A DNA stretch of 64,000 bases from Trebonia sp963795335 (GTDB taxonomy: Bacteria > Actinomycetota > Actinomycetes > Streptosporangiales > Streptosporangiaceae). The notes under the pieces were generated by a model, which saw only the letters and a program-made list of their open reading frames with translations, was not told where the DNA came from and did not search any database. The stretch is taken from NCBI GenBank assembly GCA_963795335.1, contig CAWCHI010000015.1, positions 248,001-312,000 of the forward strand, written 5' to 3'. Of the stretch, positions 50,336 to 64,000 are shown piece after piece (positions within the stretch are counted from its first letter, which is position 1; each line of letters starts with the position of its first letter). The translations under genes and the position numbers were made by a program.

Positions 50336-50374
50336 ACGGGGGGCGGACGGGCCGCATGCCCGTCCGCCCCCCGT
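50336..50374 (-). terminator. Strong hairpin terminator after the aminotransferase gene
   Basis: A perfect 17-bp stem (50336-50352 with 50358-50374) and a 5-nt loop CGCAT; the arms read ACGGGGGGCGGACGGGC and its complement. It begins 12 nt past the aspC stop on the minus strand and precedes the add gene. No U-tract, as is common in actinobacteria. Confidence 0.8.
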
Positions 50375-50385
50375 AACCGCCCCGG

Positions 50386-51591
50386 TCAGCTGGCCTGGGA
50401 CAGGAACTTGGCGATCCGGCTGACGCCCTCCTCCAGGTCGGCGTCGCTCATCGCGTAGGACAGCCGGAAGTAGCCGTCGGTGCCGAACGCCTCGCCCGGC
50501 ACCACCGCCACCTCTACTTCTTCGAGGATGAGGGCGGCGAGCTCGCTCGAGGTCTGCGGCCGCTTGCCCGCGATCTCCTTGCCGAGGACGCCCTTGACGC
50601 TCGGGTAGGCGTAGAACGCGCCCTGCGGCTCGGGGCAGACCACGCCGGGGATGTCGTTGAGCATCCGCACGATGGTCTTGCGGCGCCGGTCGAACGCGGT
50701 CCGCATCTCCTCCACCGCCGTCAGGTCACCCGACACCGCCGCCAGCGCGGCCACCTGCGAGACGTTGGCGACGTTGGAGGTGGCGTGCGACTGGAGGTTG
50801 GTGGCGGCCTTGATGACGTCCTTGGGGCCGATCATCCAGCCGACCCGCCAGCCGGTCATCGCGTAGGTCTTGGCCACCCCGTTGAGGACGACGCAGCGGT
50901 CGGCGATCGCGGGCGCCTGGACCGGGATCGACGAGAACACCGCGTCCCCGTAGACCAGGTGCTCGTAGATCTCGTCCGTCACCACCCAGATCCCCTTGGC
51001 CGCGGCCCACTCGCCGATCGCCTTGACCTGCTCGGGCGGGTAGACGGCGCCGGTCGGGTTGGACGGTGAGACGAAGACGAGCAGCTTAGTGCGCTCGGTG
51101 CAGGCCGCGTCGAGCTGCTCCACGGTCGCCAGGTAACCGGTCGTCTCGTCGGTCGGCACCGTCACGGGGACGCCGCCGGCCAGCGCGATGGACTCCGGGT
51201 AGGTGGTCCAGTAGGGGGCGGGGAGCAAAGCCTCGTCGCCCTCGTCAAGTAGCGCCGCGAACGTCTGGTAGACGGCCTGCTTCCCGCCGTTGGTCACCAG
51301 CACCTGGTCAGCGCTTACCTGGTAGCCGGAGTCACGCGCGGTCTTGGCCGCGATCGCGGACCGCAGCTCCGGCAGCCCGGCCGCGGGCGTGTACTTGTGC
51401 ATCCTGGGATCAGCGGCCGCGCGCACCGCCGCCTCCACGATGTAATCAGGGGTCGGGAAATCGGGCTCTCCGGCGCCGAACCCGATGACCGGCCGGCCGG
51501 CCGCCTTCAGCGCCTTGGCTTTTGCGTCGACGGCCAGGGTCGCGGATTCGGAAATGGCGGACACCCGGGCCGATATTCTCGTGGTTGGCAT
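50386..51591 (-). CDS. aspC: Aspartate aminotransferase-type PLP enzyme (class I)
   Basis: A 401-residue aminotransferase with 'VIGFGAGEPDFPTPDYIVEA', 'MHKYTPAAGLPELRSAIAAK', the substrate/PLP regions 'FVSPSNPTGAVYPPEQ' and 'VVTDEIYEHLVYGD', the Schiff-base Lys in 'LNGVAKTYAMTGWRVGWMIG', and the C-terminal Arg in 'YFRLSYAMSDADLEEG'. It belongs to the Ibeta group of bacterial AspATs (some also act on prephenate). Its position just upstream of, and divergent from, tRNA-Trp-secE is conserved in actinobacteria. Confidence 0.93.
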   Translation of the reverse strand: MPTTRISARVSAISESATLAVDAKAKALKAAGRPVIGFGAGEPDFPTPDYIVEAAVRAAADPRMHKYTPAAGLPELRSAIAAKTARDSGYQVSADQVLVTNGGKQAVYQTFAALLDEGDEALLPAPYWTTYPESIALAGGVPVTVPTDETTGYLATVEQLDAACTERTKLLVFVSPSNPTGAVYPPEQVKAIGEWAAAKGIWVVTDEIYEHLVYGDAVFSSIPVQAPAIADRCVVLNGVAKTYAMTGWRVGWMIGPKDVIKAATNLQSHATSNVANVSQVAALAAVSGDLTAVEEMRTAFDRRRKTIVRMLNDIPGVVCPEPQGAFYAYPSVKGVLGKEIAGKRPQTSSELAALILEEVEVAVVPGEAFGTDGYFRLSYAMSDADLEEGVSRIAKFLSQAS

Positions 51592-51645
51592 GACTCCATG
51601 GTGTCACCTCTGGTCAGCCCCTCACCAACGGGTTTGCTGCATTGG

Positions 51646-51675
51646 TTCGACGCAAGGGTCAGTTCGGCATACACT
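51646..51675 (+). promoter_or_regulatory. Candidate promoter for tRNA-Trp-secE-nusG
   Basis: TTCGAC (51646-51651), an 18-nt spacer and TACACT (51670-51675), 17 nt before the mature tRNA-Trp 5' end. The -10 is the same hexamer used by the rpoB promoter at 55986. Confidence 0.55.
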
Positions 51676-51692
51676 CTGGGGGTTGCAACCGT

Positions 51693-51765
51693 AGGGCAGT
51701 AGCTCAATTGGTAGAGTCCCGGTCTCCAAAACCGGCGGTTGGGGGTTCGAGTCCCTCCTGCCCTG
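51693..51765 (+). tRNA. tRNA-Trp (anticodon CCA)
   Basis: Acceptor stem AGGGCAG/CTGCCCT, D-arm AGCTCAATTGGTAGAGT, anticodon stem CCGGT/ACCGG with loop CTCCAAA, T-arm with GGGTTCGAGTCCC, discriminator G, no encoded CCA. Its place before secE is conserved across actinobacteria. Confidence 0.96.
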
Positions 51766-51839
51766 CAAGTGCGGTTCGGCTGGACCGGCGGTCCTGTCGG
51801 CTCGTGCGTGGTGGATCCGTTGGGCTACTAGGTGAGGAC

Positions 51840-52076
51840 ATGGCGACCCAGACGCGAGGCCAGAGTGCGGAGCGCGGGGCTGCCGCGAAGCGGGACCGGA
51901 CTACGCCAGCCCTGTTCACCCGGCAGGTGGTGGCCGAACTCCGCAAGGTGATCTGGCCCACCAGGAACGAACTGGTGACCTACACGGCGGCGGCGCTGAT
52001 CTTCGTGATCATCATGAGCGCGATCGTGCTGTCGCTCGACTACGGGTTCACCAAGCTGATGTTCTGGGTTTTTTAG
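51840..52076 (+). CDS. secE: Preprotein translocase subunit SecE
   Basis: A 78-residue protein with a basic N-terminal extension, the conserved amphipathic helix 'FTRQVVAELRKVIWPTRNEL' and a single membrane helix 'TYTAAALIFVIIMSAIVLSL'. It clamps the SecY channel. The ATG at 51840 follows GGTGAGG. Distance to nusG is about 140 nt. Confidence 0.95.
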   Translation: MATQTRGQSAERGAAAKRDRTTPALFTRQVVAELRKVIWPTRNELVTYTAAALIFVIIMSAIVLSLDYGFTKLMFWVF

Positions 52077-52217
52077 GCTGACGCCACGGCCCCGGGACGC
52101 CCCGTGATTCGCGCCATGTGAACCTAGCGTGGCACGATGATCACTGGGGCCCATCCGCCCGGCGCGCTGCCGGGCACGCCGGTGGCCCCAGCGAGCAGAC
52201 CAAGAGAGTGAGTAACC

Positions 52218-53069
52218 GTGCCCGAGTCCCACCTGCACAGCGATGTCGACGCGGAGGCCGGCACATTGGAAGGGGAGGCAGCCGACGTGACGGACGAGAC
52301 TTCCGGCTTCGCGCAGGAGCCCGCCGACGAGCAGGAGCCTGCCCAGGAAGAAAAGTCAGCGGACGACGCGGCCGACGACGCCGCGGCTGACATCGTGGCC
52401 GAGGACGACCTTCCCGCCGGTGACGTCGTGGCCGAGGACGACGCGGAGGCGGGCGACGCCGAGGCCGAGGCCGAGCAGCCCGACCCGATCGAGGAGTTCA
52501 ACCGCGAGCTGCGGATGATGCCGGGCGACTGGTACGTGGTGCACTCCTACGCCGGGTACGAGAACCGGGTCAAGACCAACCTGGAGAGCCGGACCGGGTC
52601 GCTCAACATGGAGGACTACATCTTCCAGATCGAGGTCCCGACCCACCAGGTGACCGAGGTCAAGAGCGGCAAGAAGCAGACCGTCAACGAGAAGGTCCTG
52701 CCGGGCTACATCCTGGTCCGGATGGACCTGACCGACGAGTCGTGGGCCGTGGTCAGGAATACCCCGGGGGTCACCGGCTTCGTCGGCCTGTCGAGCAGGC
52801 CGTCGCCGCTGCCGCTGGGCGAGGTGGCGTCGCTGCTCGCCCCGGCCCCGGCTGAGGGCAGCCCGGCCGCCCAGGCCGCGGCGGCCAAGAAGGTGTCCCC
52901 GGAATACGAGGTCGGCGAGTCGGTTACCGTTATGGACGGCCCGTTCGCGACGCTCGCGGCGACCGTGAACGAGGTCAACTCGGTCACCCAGAAGCTCAAG
53001 GTTCTCGTGTCGATCTTCGGCCGGGAGACGCCCGTGGAGCTTTCGTTCGACCAGGTTTCAAAGATCTAA
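52218..53069 (+). CDS. nusG: Transcription termination/antitermination factor NusG
   Basis: A 283-residue protein. An acidic low-complexity N-terminal extension (about 1-95, Glu/Asp/Ala-rich) is typical of actinobacterial NusG. Then comes the NGN domain 'DWYVVHSYAGYENRVKTNLE' with 'LPGYILVRMDLTDESWAVVR' and 'NTPGVTGFVGLS'; the C-terminal KOW domain contains 'GESVTVMDGPFATLAATVNE'. It binds RNA polymerase and Rho or S10. The GTG start is at 52218. It lies 27 nt upstream of rplK. Confidence 0.96.
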   Translation: MPESHLHSDVDAEAGTLEGEAADVTDETSGFAQEPADEQEPAQEEKSADDAADDAAADIVAEDDLPAGDVVAEDDAEAGDAEAEAEQPDPIEEFNRELRMMPGDWYVVHSYAGYENRVKTNLESRTGSLNMEDYIFQIEVPTHQVTEVKSGKKQTVNEKVLPGYILVRMDLTDESWAVVRNTPGVTGFVGLSSRPSPLPLGEVASLLAPAPAEGSPAAQAAAAKKVSPEYEVGESVTVMDGPFATLAATVNEVNSVTQKLKVLVSIFGRETPVELSFDQVSKI

Positions 53070-53096
53070 GAGGTCCCAGAGGAGATAGGCACCACC

Positions 53097-53528
53097 ATGC
53101 CGCCACGTAAGAAGCTCAAGAGCATCGTCAAGGTGCAGCTGCCCGCGGGCGCGGCCACCCCGGCCCCCCCGGTCGGTACCGCCCTCGGCCCGCACGGCGT
53201 CAACATCATGGACTTCGTCCGGCAGTACAACGCCGCGACCGAGGCCCAGCGGGGGAACATCATCCCGGTCGAGATCTCGATCTTCGAGGACCGGTCGTTC
53301 ACCTTCGTCACCAAGACGCCCCCCGCGCCCGAGCTGATCAAGAAGGCCGCCAGCGTCGACAAGGGCAGCGCCGAGCCGCACAAGACCAAGGTCGGCACGC
53401 TGACTGCGGCCCAGCTGCGGCAGATCGCCGAGACGAAGATGCCCGACCTGAACGCGACCACGATCGAGGCCGCGGAGAAGATCATCGCCGGCACCGCCCG
53501 TTCGATGGGCATCAAGGTCGAGGGTTAA
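53097..53528 (+). CDS. rplK: 50S ribosomal protein L11
   Basis: 143 residues with the canonical 'VQLPAGAATPAPPVGTALGP', 'HGVNIMDFVRQYNAAT' and the C-terminal rRNA-binding 'NATTIEAAEKIIAGTARSMG'. Full length and intact. The ribosome-binding site is GAGGAGA. It is the first gene of the L11-L1 pair. Confidence 0.97.
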   Translation: MPPRKKLKSIVKVQLPAGAATPAPPVGTALGPHGVNIMDFVRQYNAATEAQRGNIIPVEISIFEDRSFTFVTKTPPAPELIKKAASVDKGSAEPHKTKVGTLTAAQLRQIAETKMPDLNATTIEAAEKIIAGTARSMGIKVEG

Positions 53529-53637
53529 TCCAGGGGTGGGAAGCCGCCCCCGTTCGGCCTGAGTTTTTCCAAGTCAACCAGTGGCAGGGCCTCGCGCCGG
53601 GTCCCGACGACCACGACCTCCACGTCAGGAGTGCATC

Positions 53638-54363
53638 ATGAAGCGCAGCAAGGCGTACCAGAACGCCGACCAGAAGATCGACCACGACGCGCTGTACAGC
53701 CCGTCGGACGCGGTCGAGCTGGCCAAGAACACCACGGTGACCAAGTTCGACCCGACCGTTGAGGTCAACCTCCGGCTCGGCGTCGACCCCCGCAAGCAGG
53801 ACCAGATGGTCCGCGGCACCGTCAACCTGCCCAACGGCACCGGCAAGACGGCCCGCGTGCTCGTCTTCGCGACCGGCGACCGGGCCGCGGCGGCCGAGGC
53901 CGCCGGGGCTGACTACGTCGGCTCCGACGACCTGATCGAGCGGATCCAGGGCGGGTTCCTCGACTTCGACGCGGTCGTCGCCACCCCGGACCTGATGGGC
54001 AAGGTCGGCCGCCTGGGCCGCGTGCTCGGTCCCCGCGGCCTCATGCCGAACCCGAAGACCGGCACCGTGACCCCGGACGTGGCCCGGGCCGTGTCCGAGA
54101 TCAAGGGGGGCAAGATCGAGTTCCGCGTCGACCGGCACGGCAACCTCCACTTCATCATCGGCAAGGCCTCTTTCGGCAAGAACGCGCTGCTGGAGAACTA
54201 CGGCGCCGCCCTGGACGAGGTCATCCGGCTCAAGCCGGCCGCGGCCAAGGGCCGCTACCTGAAGAAGATCACCTTCACCACGACCATGGGCCCGGGCATT
54301 CCGGTCGACCCGAGCAAGACCCGTGGGTTCGTCGAGGAGGGCGAGGCGGCCGCGGTCGCCTAG
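53638..54363 (+). CDS. rplA: 50S ribosomal protein L1
   Basis: 241 residues: 'MKRSKAYQNADQKIDHDALY' at the N-terminus, 'VATPDLMGKVGRLGRVLGPR' with 'GLMPNPKTGTVT', and 'TFTTTMGPGIPVDPSK' near the end. I use the ATG at 53638 because AGGAG lies 6 nt upstream; the longer frame to 53581 has no site. L1 usually represses its own mRNA by binding near the rplK start. Confidence 0.97.
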   Translation: MKRSKAYQNADQKIDHDALYSPSDAVELAKNTTVTKFDPTVEVNLRLGVDPRKQDQMVRGTVNLPNGTGKTARVLVFATGDRAAAAEAAGADYVGSDDLIERIQGGFLDFDAVVATPDLMGKVGRLGRVLGPRGLMPNPKTGTVTPDVARAVSEIKGGKIEFRVDRHGNLHFIIGKASFGKNALLENYGAALDEVIRLKPAAAKGRYLKKITFTTTMGPGIPVDPSKTRGFVEEGEAAAVA

Positions 54364-54382
54364 GCTCCTCACGCACGTCGGC

Positions 54383-54415
54383 GGCGGCGGCATTCCTGTA
54401 CGGGGTGCCGCCGCC
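54383..54415 (+). terminator. Hairpin terminator after rplA
   Basis: GGCGGCGGCA (54383-54392) pairs perfectly with TGCCGCCGCC (54406-54415) around a 13-nt loop, 19 nt after the rplA stop. It separates the L11-L1 and L10-L12 transcripts. Confidence 0.65.
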
Positions 54416-54424
54416 AGGCATATA

Positions 54425-54565
54425 TACTGGCGAGTACCGAAGACCGCTGGATGCCAGTTCGCTGGCCGAAGGTTCCGTATGGACATCCCGCGCAGGTGAC
54501 CATGAGTGCTTCTCAGCTCTGTAGGTGAGCTGGCTTCGCCCCGTGTGCATCTGCGCACCGGGGCG
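54425..54565 (+). ncRNA. Ribosomal protein L10 leader with attenuator-like hairpin
   Basis: The leader of the rplJ-rplL operon starts near a TATACT -10-like box (54423-54428). It holds the segments ACCGAAGACCGCTGG and CCGCGCAGGTGACCA, which resemble the L10(L12)4-binding leader of actinobacteria. It ends in a GC hairpin (54537-54548 with 54553-54565) followed by TTCGTCGT, suitable for attenuation. The boundaries are approximate and the fold is inferred. Confidence 0.6.
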
Positions 54566-54608
54566 TTCGTCGTCTTCGGGGCAACGTAGGGACGACGACT
54601 CCCTTCGG

Positions 54609-54679
54609 GGGTTCCAGGGGGTTGCCCCCTGGGCCAGCACTGAAGGGTTCCAGGGGGTCACCCCCCTGGGCTAGCACTG
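54609..54679 (+). repeat. Two tandem copies of a G-run/C-run hairpin before rplJ
   Basis: Two copies of about 34 bp, period 36 bp (54609-54642 and 54645-54679), each reading GGTTCCAGGGGG, TTG or TCA, CCCCCTGGG, then CTAGCACTG or CCAGCACTG. Each forms CCAGGGGG/CCCCCTGG with a 3-nt loop. The second copy ends only about 3 nt before the rplJ ribosome-binding site (AAAGGAGG). Confidence 0.7.
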
Positions 54680-54691
54680 GAAAGGAGGCTC

Positions 54692-55267
54692 ATGGCAAAC
54701 GCCGAGAAGACGGCCGTGATCGAAGATCTCACGGGCAAGTTCCGCGACTCGAATGGCGCGGTGCTGACCGAGTACCGCGGCCTGACGGTCGCGCAGATGG
54801 CTGAGCTGCGCGGCGCCCTGGCGGGCAACGCGACGTTCCACGTCACCAAGAACACCCTGGCCAAGGTCGCAGCGACCGAGGCGGGCGTGGGTGACGAGCT
54901 CGCGTCGCTGCTGTCGGGGCCGTCCGCGATCGCATTCGTCGACGGGGATGTCGCCCAGGCCGCCAAGGGCCTGCTCGACTTCGCCAAGGCGAACCCGCTG
55001 CTCATCATCAAGGGCGGCGTGCTCGACGGCAAGGCGCTGACCCCGGCCGAGGTCAGCAAGCTGGCCGACCTGGAGCCGCGTGAGGTGCTGCTGGCCAAGC
55101 TGGCGGGTGCCTTCAAGGCGACCCAGGCCCGGGCGGCGGCGACGTTCAACGCGCTGCCGACGCAGATGGCACTCCTCGCCGACGCGCTGCGCGCGAAGGT
55201 CGAGGCCGGCGCACTCCGCAGGCGGACGAGCACTGTCTCGAGACACCGCAGAGACACTCAGGACTAA
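54692..55267 (+). CDS. rplJ: 50S ribosomal protein L10
   Basis: 191 residues, the base of the L12 stalk: 'VIEDLTGKFRDSNGAVLTEY' with 'RGLTVAQMAELRGAL', 'FHVTKNTLAKVAATEAG' and 'LLIIKGGVLDGKALTPAEVS'. The C-terminal helix that binds L12 dimers is present. The last 20 residues are Arg/Thr-rich and unlike typical L10 tails; a late frame error is possible but not provable. The ribosome-binding site is AAAGGAGG. Confidence 0.95.
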   Translation: MANAEKTAVIEDLTGKFRDSNGAVLTEYRGLTVAQMAELRGALAGNATFHVTKNTLAKVAATEAGVGDELASLLSGPSAIAFVDGDVAQAAKGLLDFAKANPLLIIKGGVLDGKALTPAEVSKLADLEPREVLLAKLAGAFKATQARAAATFNALPTQMALLADALRAKVEAGALRRRTSTVSRHRRDTQD

Positions 55268-55285
55268 GGAAAGTAGGAAACGATC

Positions 55286-55677
55286 ATGGCGAAGCTCAGC
55301 AGCGCTGACCTGCTCGACGCGTTCAAGGAGATGACCCTCCTCGAGCTGTCCGAGTTCGTGAAGTCGTTCGAGGAGACCTTCGACGTCAAGGCCGCGGCCC
55401 CGGTTGCCGCTGTCGCCGCCGGTGGCGGCCCGGCTGCCGCCGCGCCGCCGAGGAGGCCGAGGAGCAGGACGAGTTCGACGTCATCCTCGAGGCCGCTGGC
55501 GACAAGAAGATCCAGGTCATCAAGGAGGTGCGCACGCTCACCAGCCTGGGCCTCAAGGAGGCCAAGGACCTGGTCGACGGCGCCCCGAAGACCGTCCTGG
55601 AGAAGGTCAACAAGGAGGCCGCGGAGAAGGCCAAGGCTGCCCTCGAGGGCGCTGGCGCCTCCGTGACCGTCAAGTAG
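55286..55677 (+). CDS. rplL: 50S ribosomal protein L7/L12 (one frame break)
   Basis: About 130 residues. The N-terminal dimerisation part is 'SSADLLDAFKEMTLLELSEF', the Ala/Gly hinge 'AAPVAAVAAGGGPAAAAP', and the C-terminal factor-binding domain 'VIKEVRTLTSLGLKEAKDLV' with 'GAPKTVLEKVNKEAAEKAKA'. The frame loses one base near 55447, between the hinge and 'EEAEEQDEFDVILEAAGDKK'. The 392-nt span is one short of a multiple of three, as expected for a single deletion. The gene is essential, so this is very likely an error. Confidence 0.93.
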
Positions 55678-55722
55678 TCCTGCCGCTCCTGCGGCACGGC
55701 AGCCCTGCTGCCGGGCAACATT

Positions 55723-55759
55723 GGCAACGCCGCCCGGGAACATCCCGGGCGGCGTTGCC
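55723..55759 (+). terminator. Terminator of the rplJ-rplL operon
   Basis: A perfect 17-bp stem (GGCAACGCCGCCCGGGA at 55723-55739 with 55743-55759) and a 3-nt loop ACA, 46 nt after the rplL stop, followed by GTTGGT. It separates rplJL from the rpoB promoter. Confidence 0.8.
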
Positions 55760-55961
55760 GTTGGTAACGTCTGCTTGCACCACGCTGTCAGCTGTTCAGC
55801 GGGAAGACAAGGCATACCCCCTGGTGTTCCCGCTTACACATCCACACTACGTGTGGCATCGATCACTCGGAGAACCCGCCCAAACGGGGCGGTTTCGGCT
55901 TGACGTTTGGTCTCCGACAGGGGATGCTTCGAAGCAAGGTGAACCACATACAGGCGTACCG

Positions 55962-55991
55962 TTGACAAGCAGTGCAGTCTTTGGCTACACT
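55962..55991 (+). promoter_or_regulatory. rpoBC promoter
   Basis: TTGACA (55962-55967), an 18-nt spacer and TACACT (55986-55991) match the housekeeping consensus well. The predicted start is near 55998, giving an rpoB leader of about 125 nt. It lies between the rplL terminator and rpoB, in the position known for actinobacterial rpoBC promoters. Confidence 0.8.
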
Positions 55992-56122
55992 GACTATTTG
56001 CGCTGCACTCTAACGTCCTCGGTATCTCCTCTGCCTCTCCGGCAGCCTCTATGGGGTCTTTGCCGCGGGGCGTTTGGCGTGCGTGCGGTGAAAGTTCCGC
56101 GACAAGTTCGGAAGGACCCCTG

Positions 56123-59591
<3,469 letters not shown>

Positions 59592-59616
59592 CAACCCGAA
59601 GGGGGATACGAGAACA

Positions 59617-63496
<3,880 letters not shown>

Positions 63497-63506
63497 CAGC
63501 AGAGCA

Positions 63507-63560
63507 GGAGCGGGGCGGCCCGGTGCGCAAAAGGCGCGCACGGGGTCGCCCCGCTCCTTT
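63507..63560 (+). terminator. Terminator after rpoC
   Basis: GGAGCGGGGCG (63507-63517) pairs with CGCCCCGCTCC (63547-63557), enclosing an inner GTGCGC/GCGCAC stem with an AAAA-containing loop; TTT follows. It starts 10 nt after the rpoC stop. Confidence 0.8.
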
Positions 63561-64000
63561 CCCTGAGGGGGCACAGATTTTGCCTGAGAGCACAGACCAG
63601 CCCCCAGACCCCTCTCGGGCGGCTGCCTCTCCGGACGGCCGCTCGCGGCGTGAAGGGCATGGCGGACGGCACGGCCGGGAATTGGCGGCCGGGAGAGTGT
63701 TCCATTCACCGTGGGGTGTGCCGGTGTGTCCGCGCGCGCTCCGCGGAACCGGTAGACTCTAAGTAGGAAAGCCGTGCGAGCGGCCGTGGTCATCCGCGGA
63801 GGGCAACCCATCGCGATCCTGGATGATTTGGTCGGCGGGCATACGGGTGGTACCTTTTACATTCGTGCCCGTCTCCGTGCGGGTGCCTGCGTGCCAGTAG
63901 TTAGCGAGACGTTGGGTCGCTCCTCGTGAGAGGGGAACGCCCGTGACGGGTGGCTGACCCGCTGGCCGTGTGGACTCTCTCCCCTCGCAGTCCGGATTCG
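63561..64000 (+). other. Non-coding region after rpoC, leader of the expected rpsL (str) operon
   Basis: 440 bp to the right edge with no supported gene; short frames lack ribosome-binding sites. In actinobacteria rpoC is followed by rpsL-rpsG-fusA-tuf, whose first gene would start beyond the edge. A promoter-like pair is listed separately at 63828-63856. The last 100 bases contain GGGTCGCTCCTCGTGAGAGG and other short repeats that could fold as a leader. Confidence 0.5.
63828..63856 (+). promoter_or_regulatory. Candidate promoter of the downstream str operon
   Basis: TTGGTC (63828-63833), a 17-nt spacer and TACCTT (63851-63856), followed by AT-richer TTACATTCG. It would drive rpsL, expected just outside the window. 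Confidence 0.45.

Noticed and set aside
54383..54691. Additional small genes between rplA and rplJ
   Set aside because: Short frames here cross the terminator, L10 leader and tandem hairpins and have no ribosome-binding sites.

Overview
This is a high-GC actinobacterial chromosome segment. The evidence is the block rpmG-MaoC-MaoC-murB ... tRNA-Trp-secE-nusG-rplK-rplA-rplJ-rplL-rpoB-rpoC, which has the mycobacterial/streptomycete order, together with a mycothiol-dependent formaldehyde dehydrogenase, an actinobacterial RpoB with a TTG start, and many GTG starts with 4-nt GTGA/ATGA gene overlaps. I cannot fix the order or family from the sequence alone.

Layout. 0-5 kb: the end of a LysR-type regulator, an SPFH/flotillin-like protein with an OB-fold partner, a DHA2-type efflux pump, an unknown protein and a secreted L,D-transpeptidase. 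5-8.2 kb: a methionine operon (metX-metY-CoA-binding protein). 8.2-16 kb: an OsmC protein, a flavoprotein, an HpnB-like glycosyltransferase, a lipid-kinase-like protein with an overlapping HAD protein, mscR, a sulfotransferase-like protein and a class IV aminotransferase. 16-24 kb: a four-gene MacB/FtsX-type ABC exporter. 24-31 kb: an archaeal/eukaryotic-type prolyl-tRNA synthetase followed by three odd surface proteins: a Tyr/Gly-rich membrane protein, a Ser/Pro/Gly-rich secreted protein and an Ala-repeat exported protein. 31-36 kb: an accessory stretch with a four-hairpin array, tRNA-Thr, a compact operon (HTH, Clp N-domain protein, ABC ATPase, ABC permease) behind a leaderless promoter with twin operators, an integrase remnant and a small Cys/His-rich protein. 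36-46 kb: acyl-CoA dehydrogenase, a ClpB-type disaggregase without an N-domain, an alkyl sulfatase, a divergent glucose-6-phosphate dehydrogenase next to a GH15 enzyme, and the two subunits of a 3-oxoacid CoA-transferase. 46.5-64 kb: a cluster of four DnaA boxes, tRNA-Met, and the conserved translation/transcription block ending at rpoC. The window stops in the leader of the expected rpsL operon.

Sequence quality. rpoB carries three single-base indels, rpoC four and rplL one. All can be placed by comparing reading frames with the conserved protein. Similar breaks occur in the L,D-transpeptidase, an FtsX permease, the class IV aminotransferase, scoB and add. Most are single-base insertions outside homopolymers. 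Because several of these genes are essential and otherwise intact, I read the breaks as sequencing or assembly errors, and I give full-length coordinates for the interrupted genes.

The most interesting items are: the HTH/ClpN/ABC operon, whose ATPase has lost the signature motif and Walker B in frame; the DnaA-box cluster between scoB and tRNA-Met; the tandem hairpin array at 31.4-31.6 kb; and a palindrome-bearing in-frame insertion inside metX.
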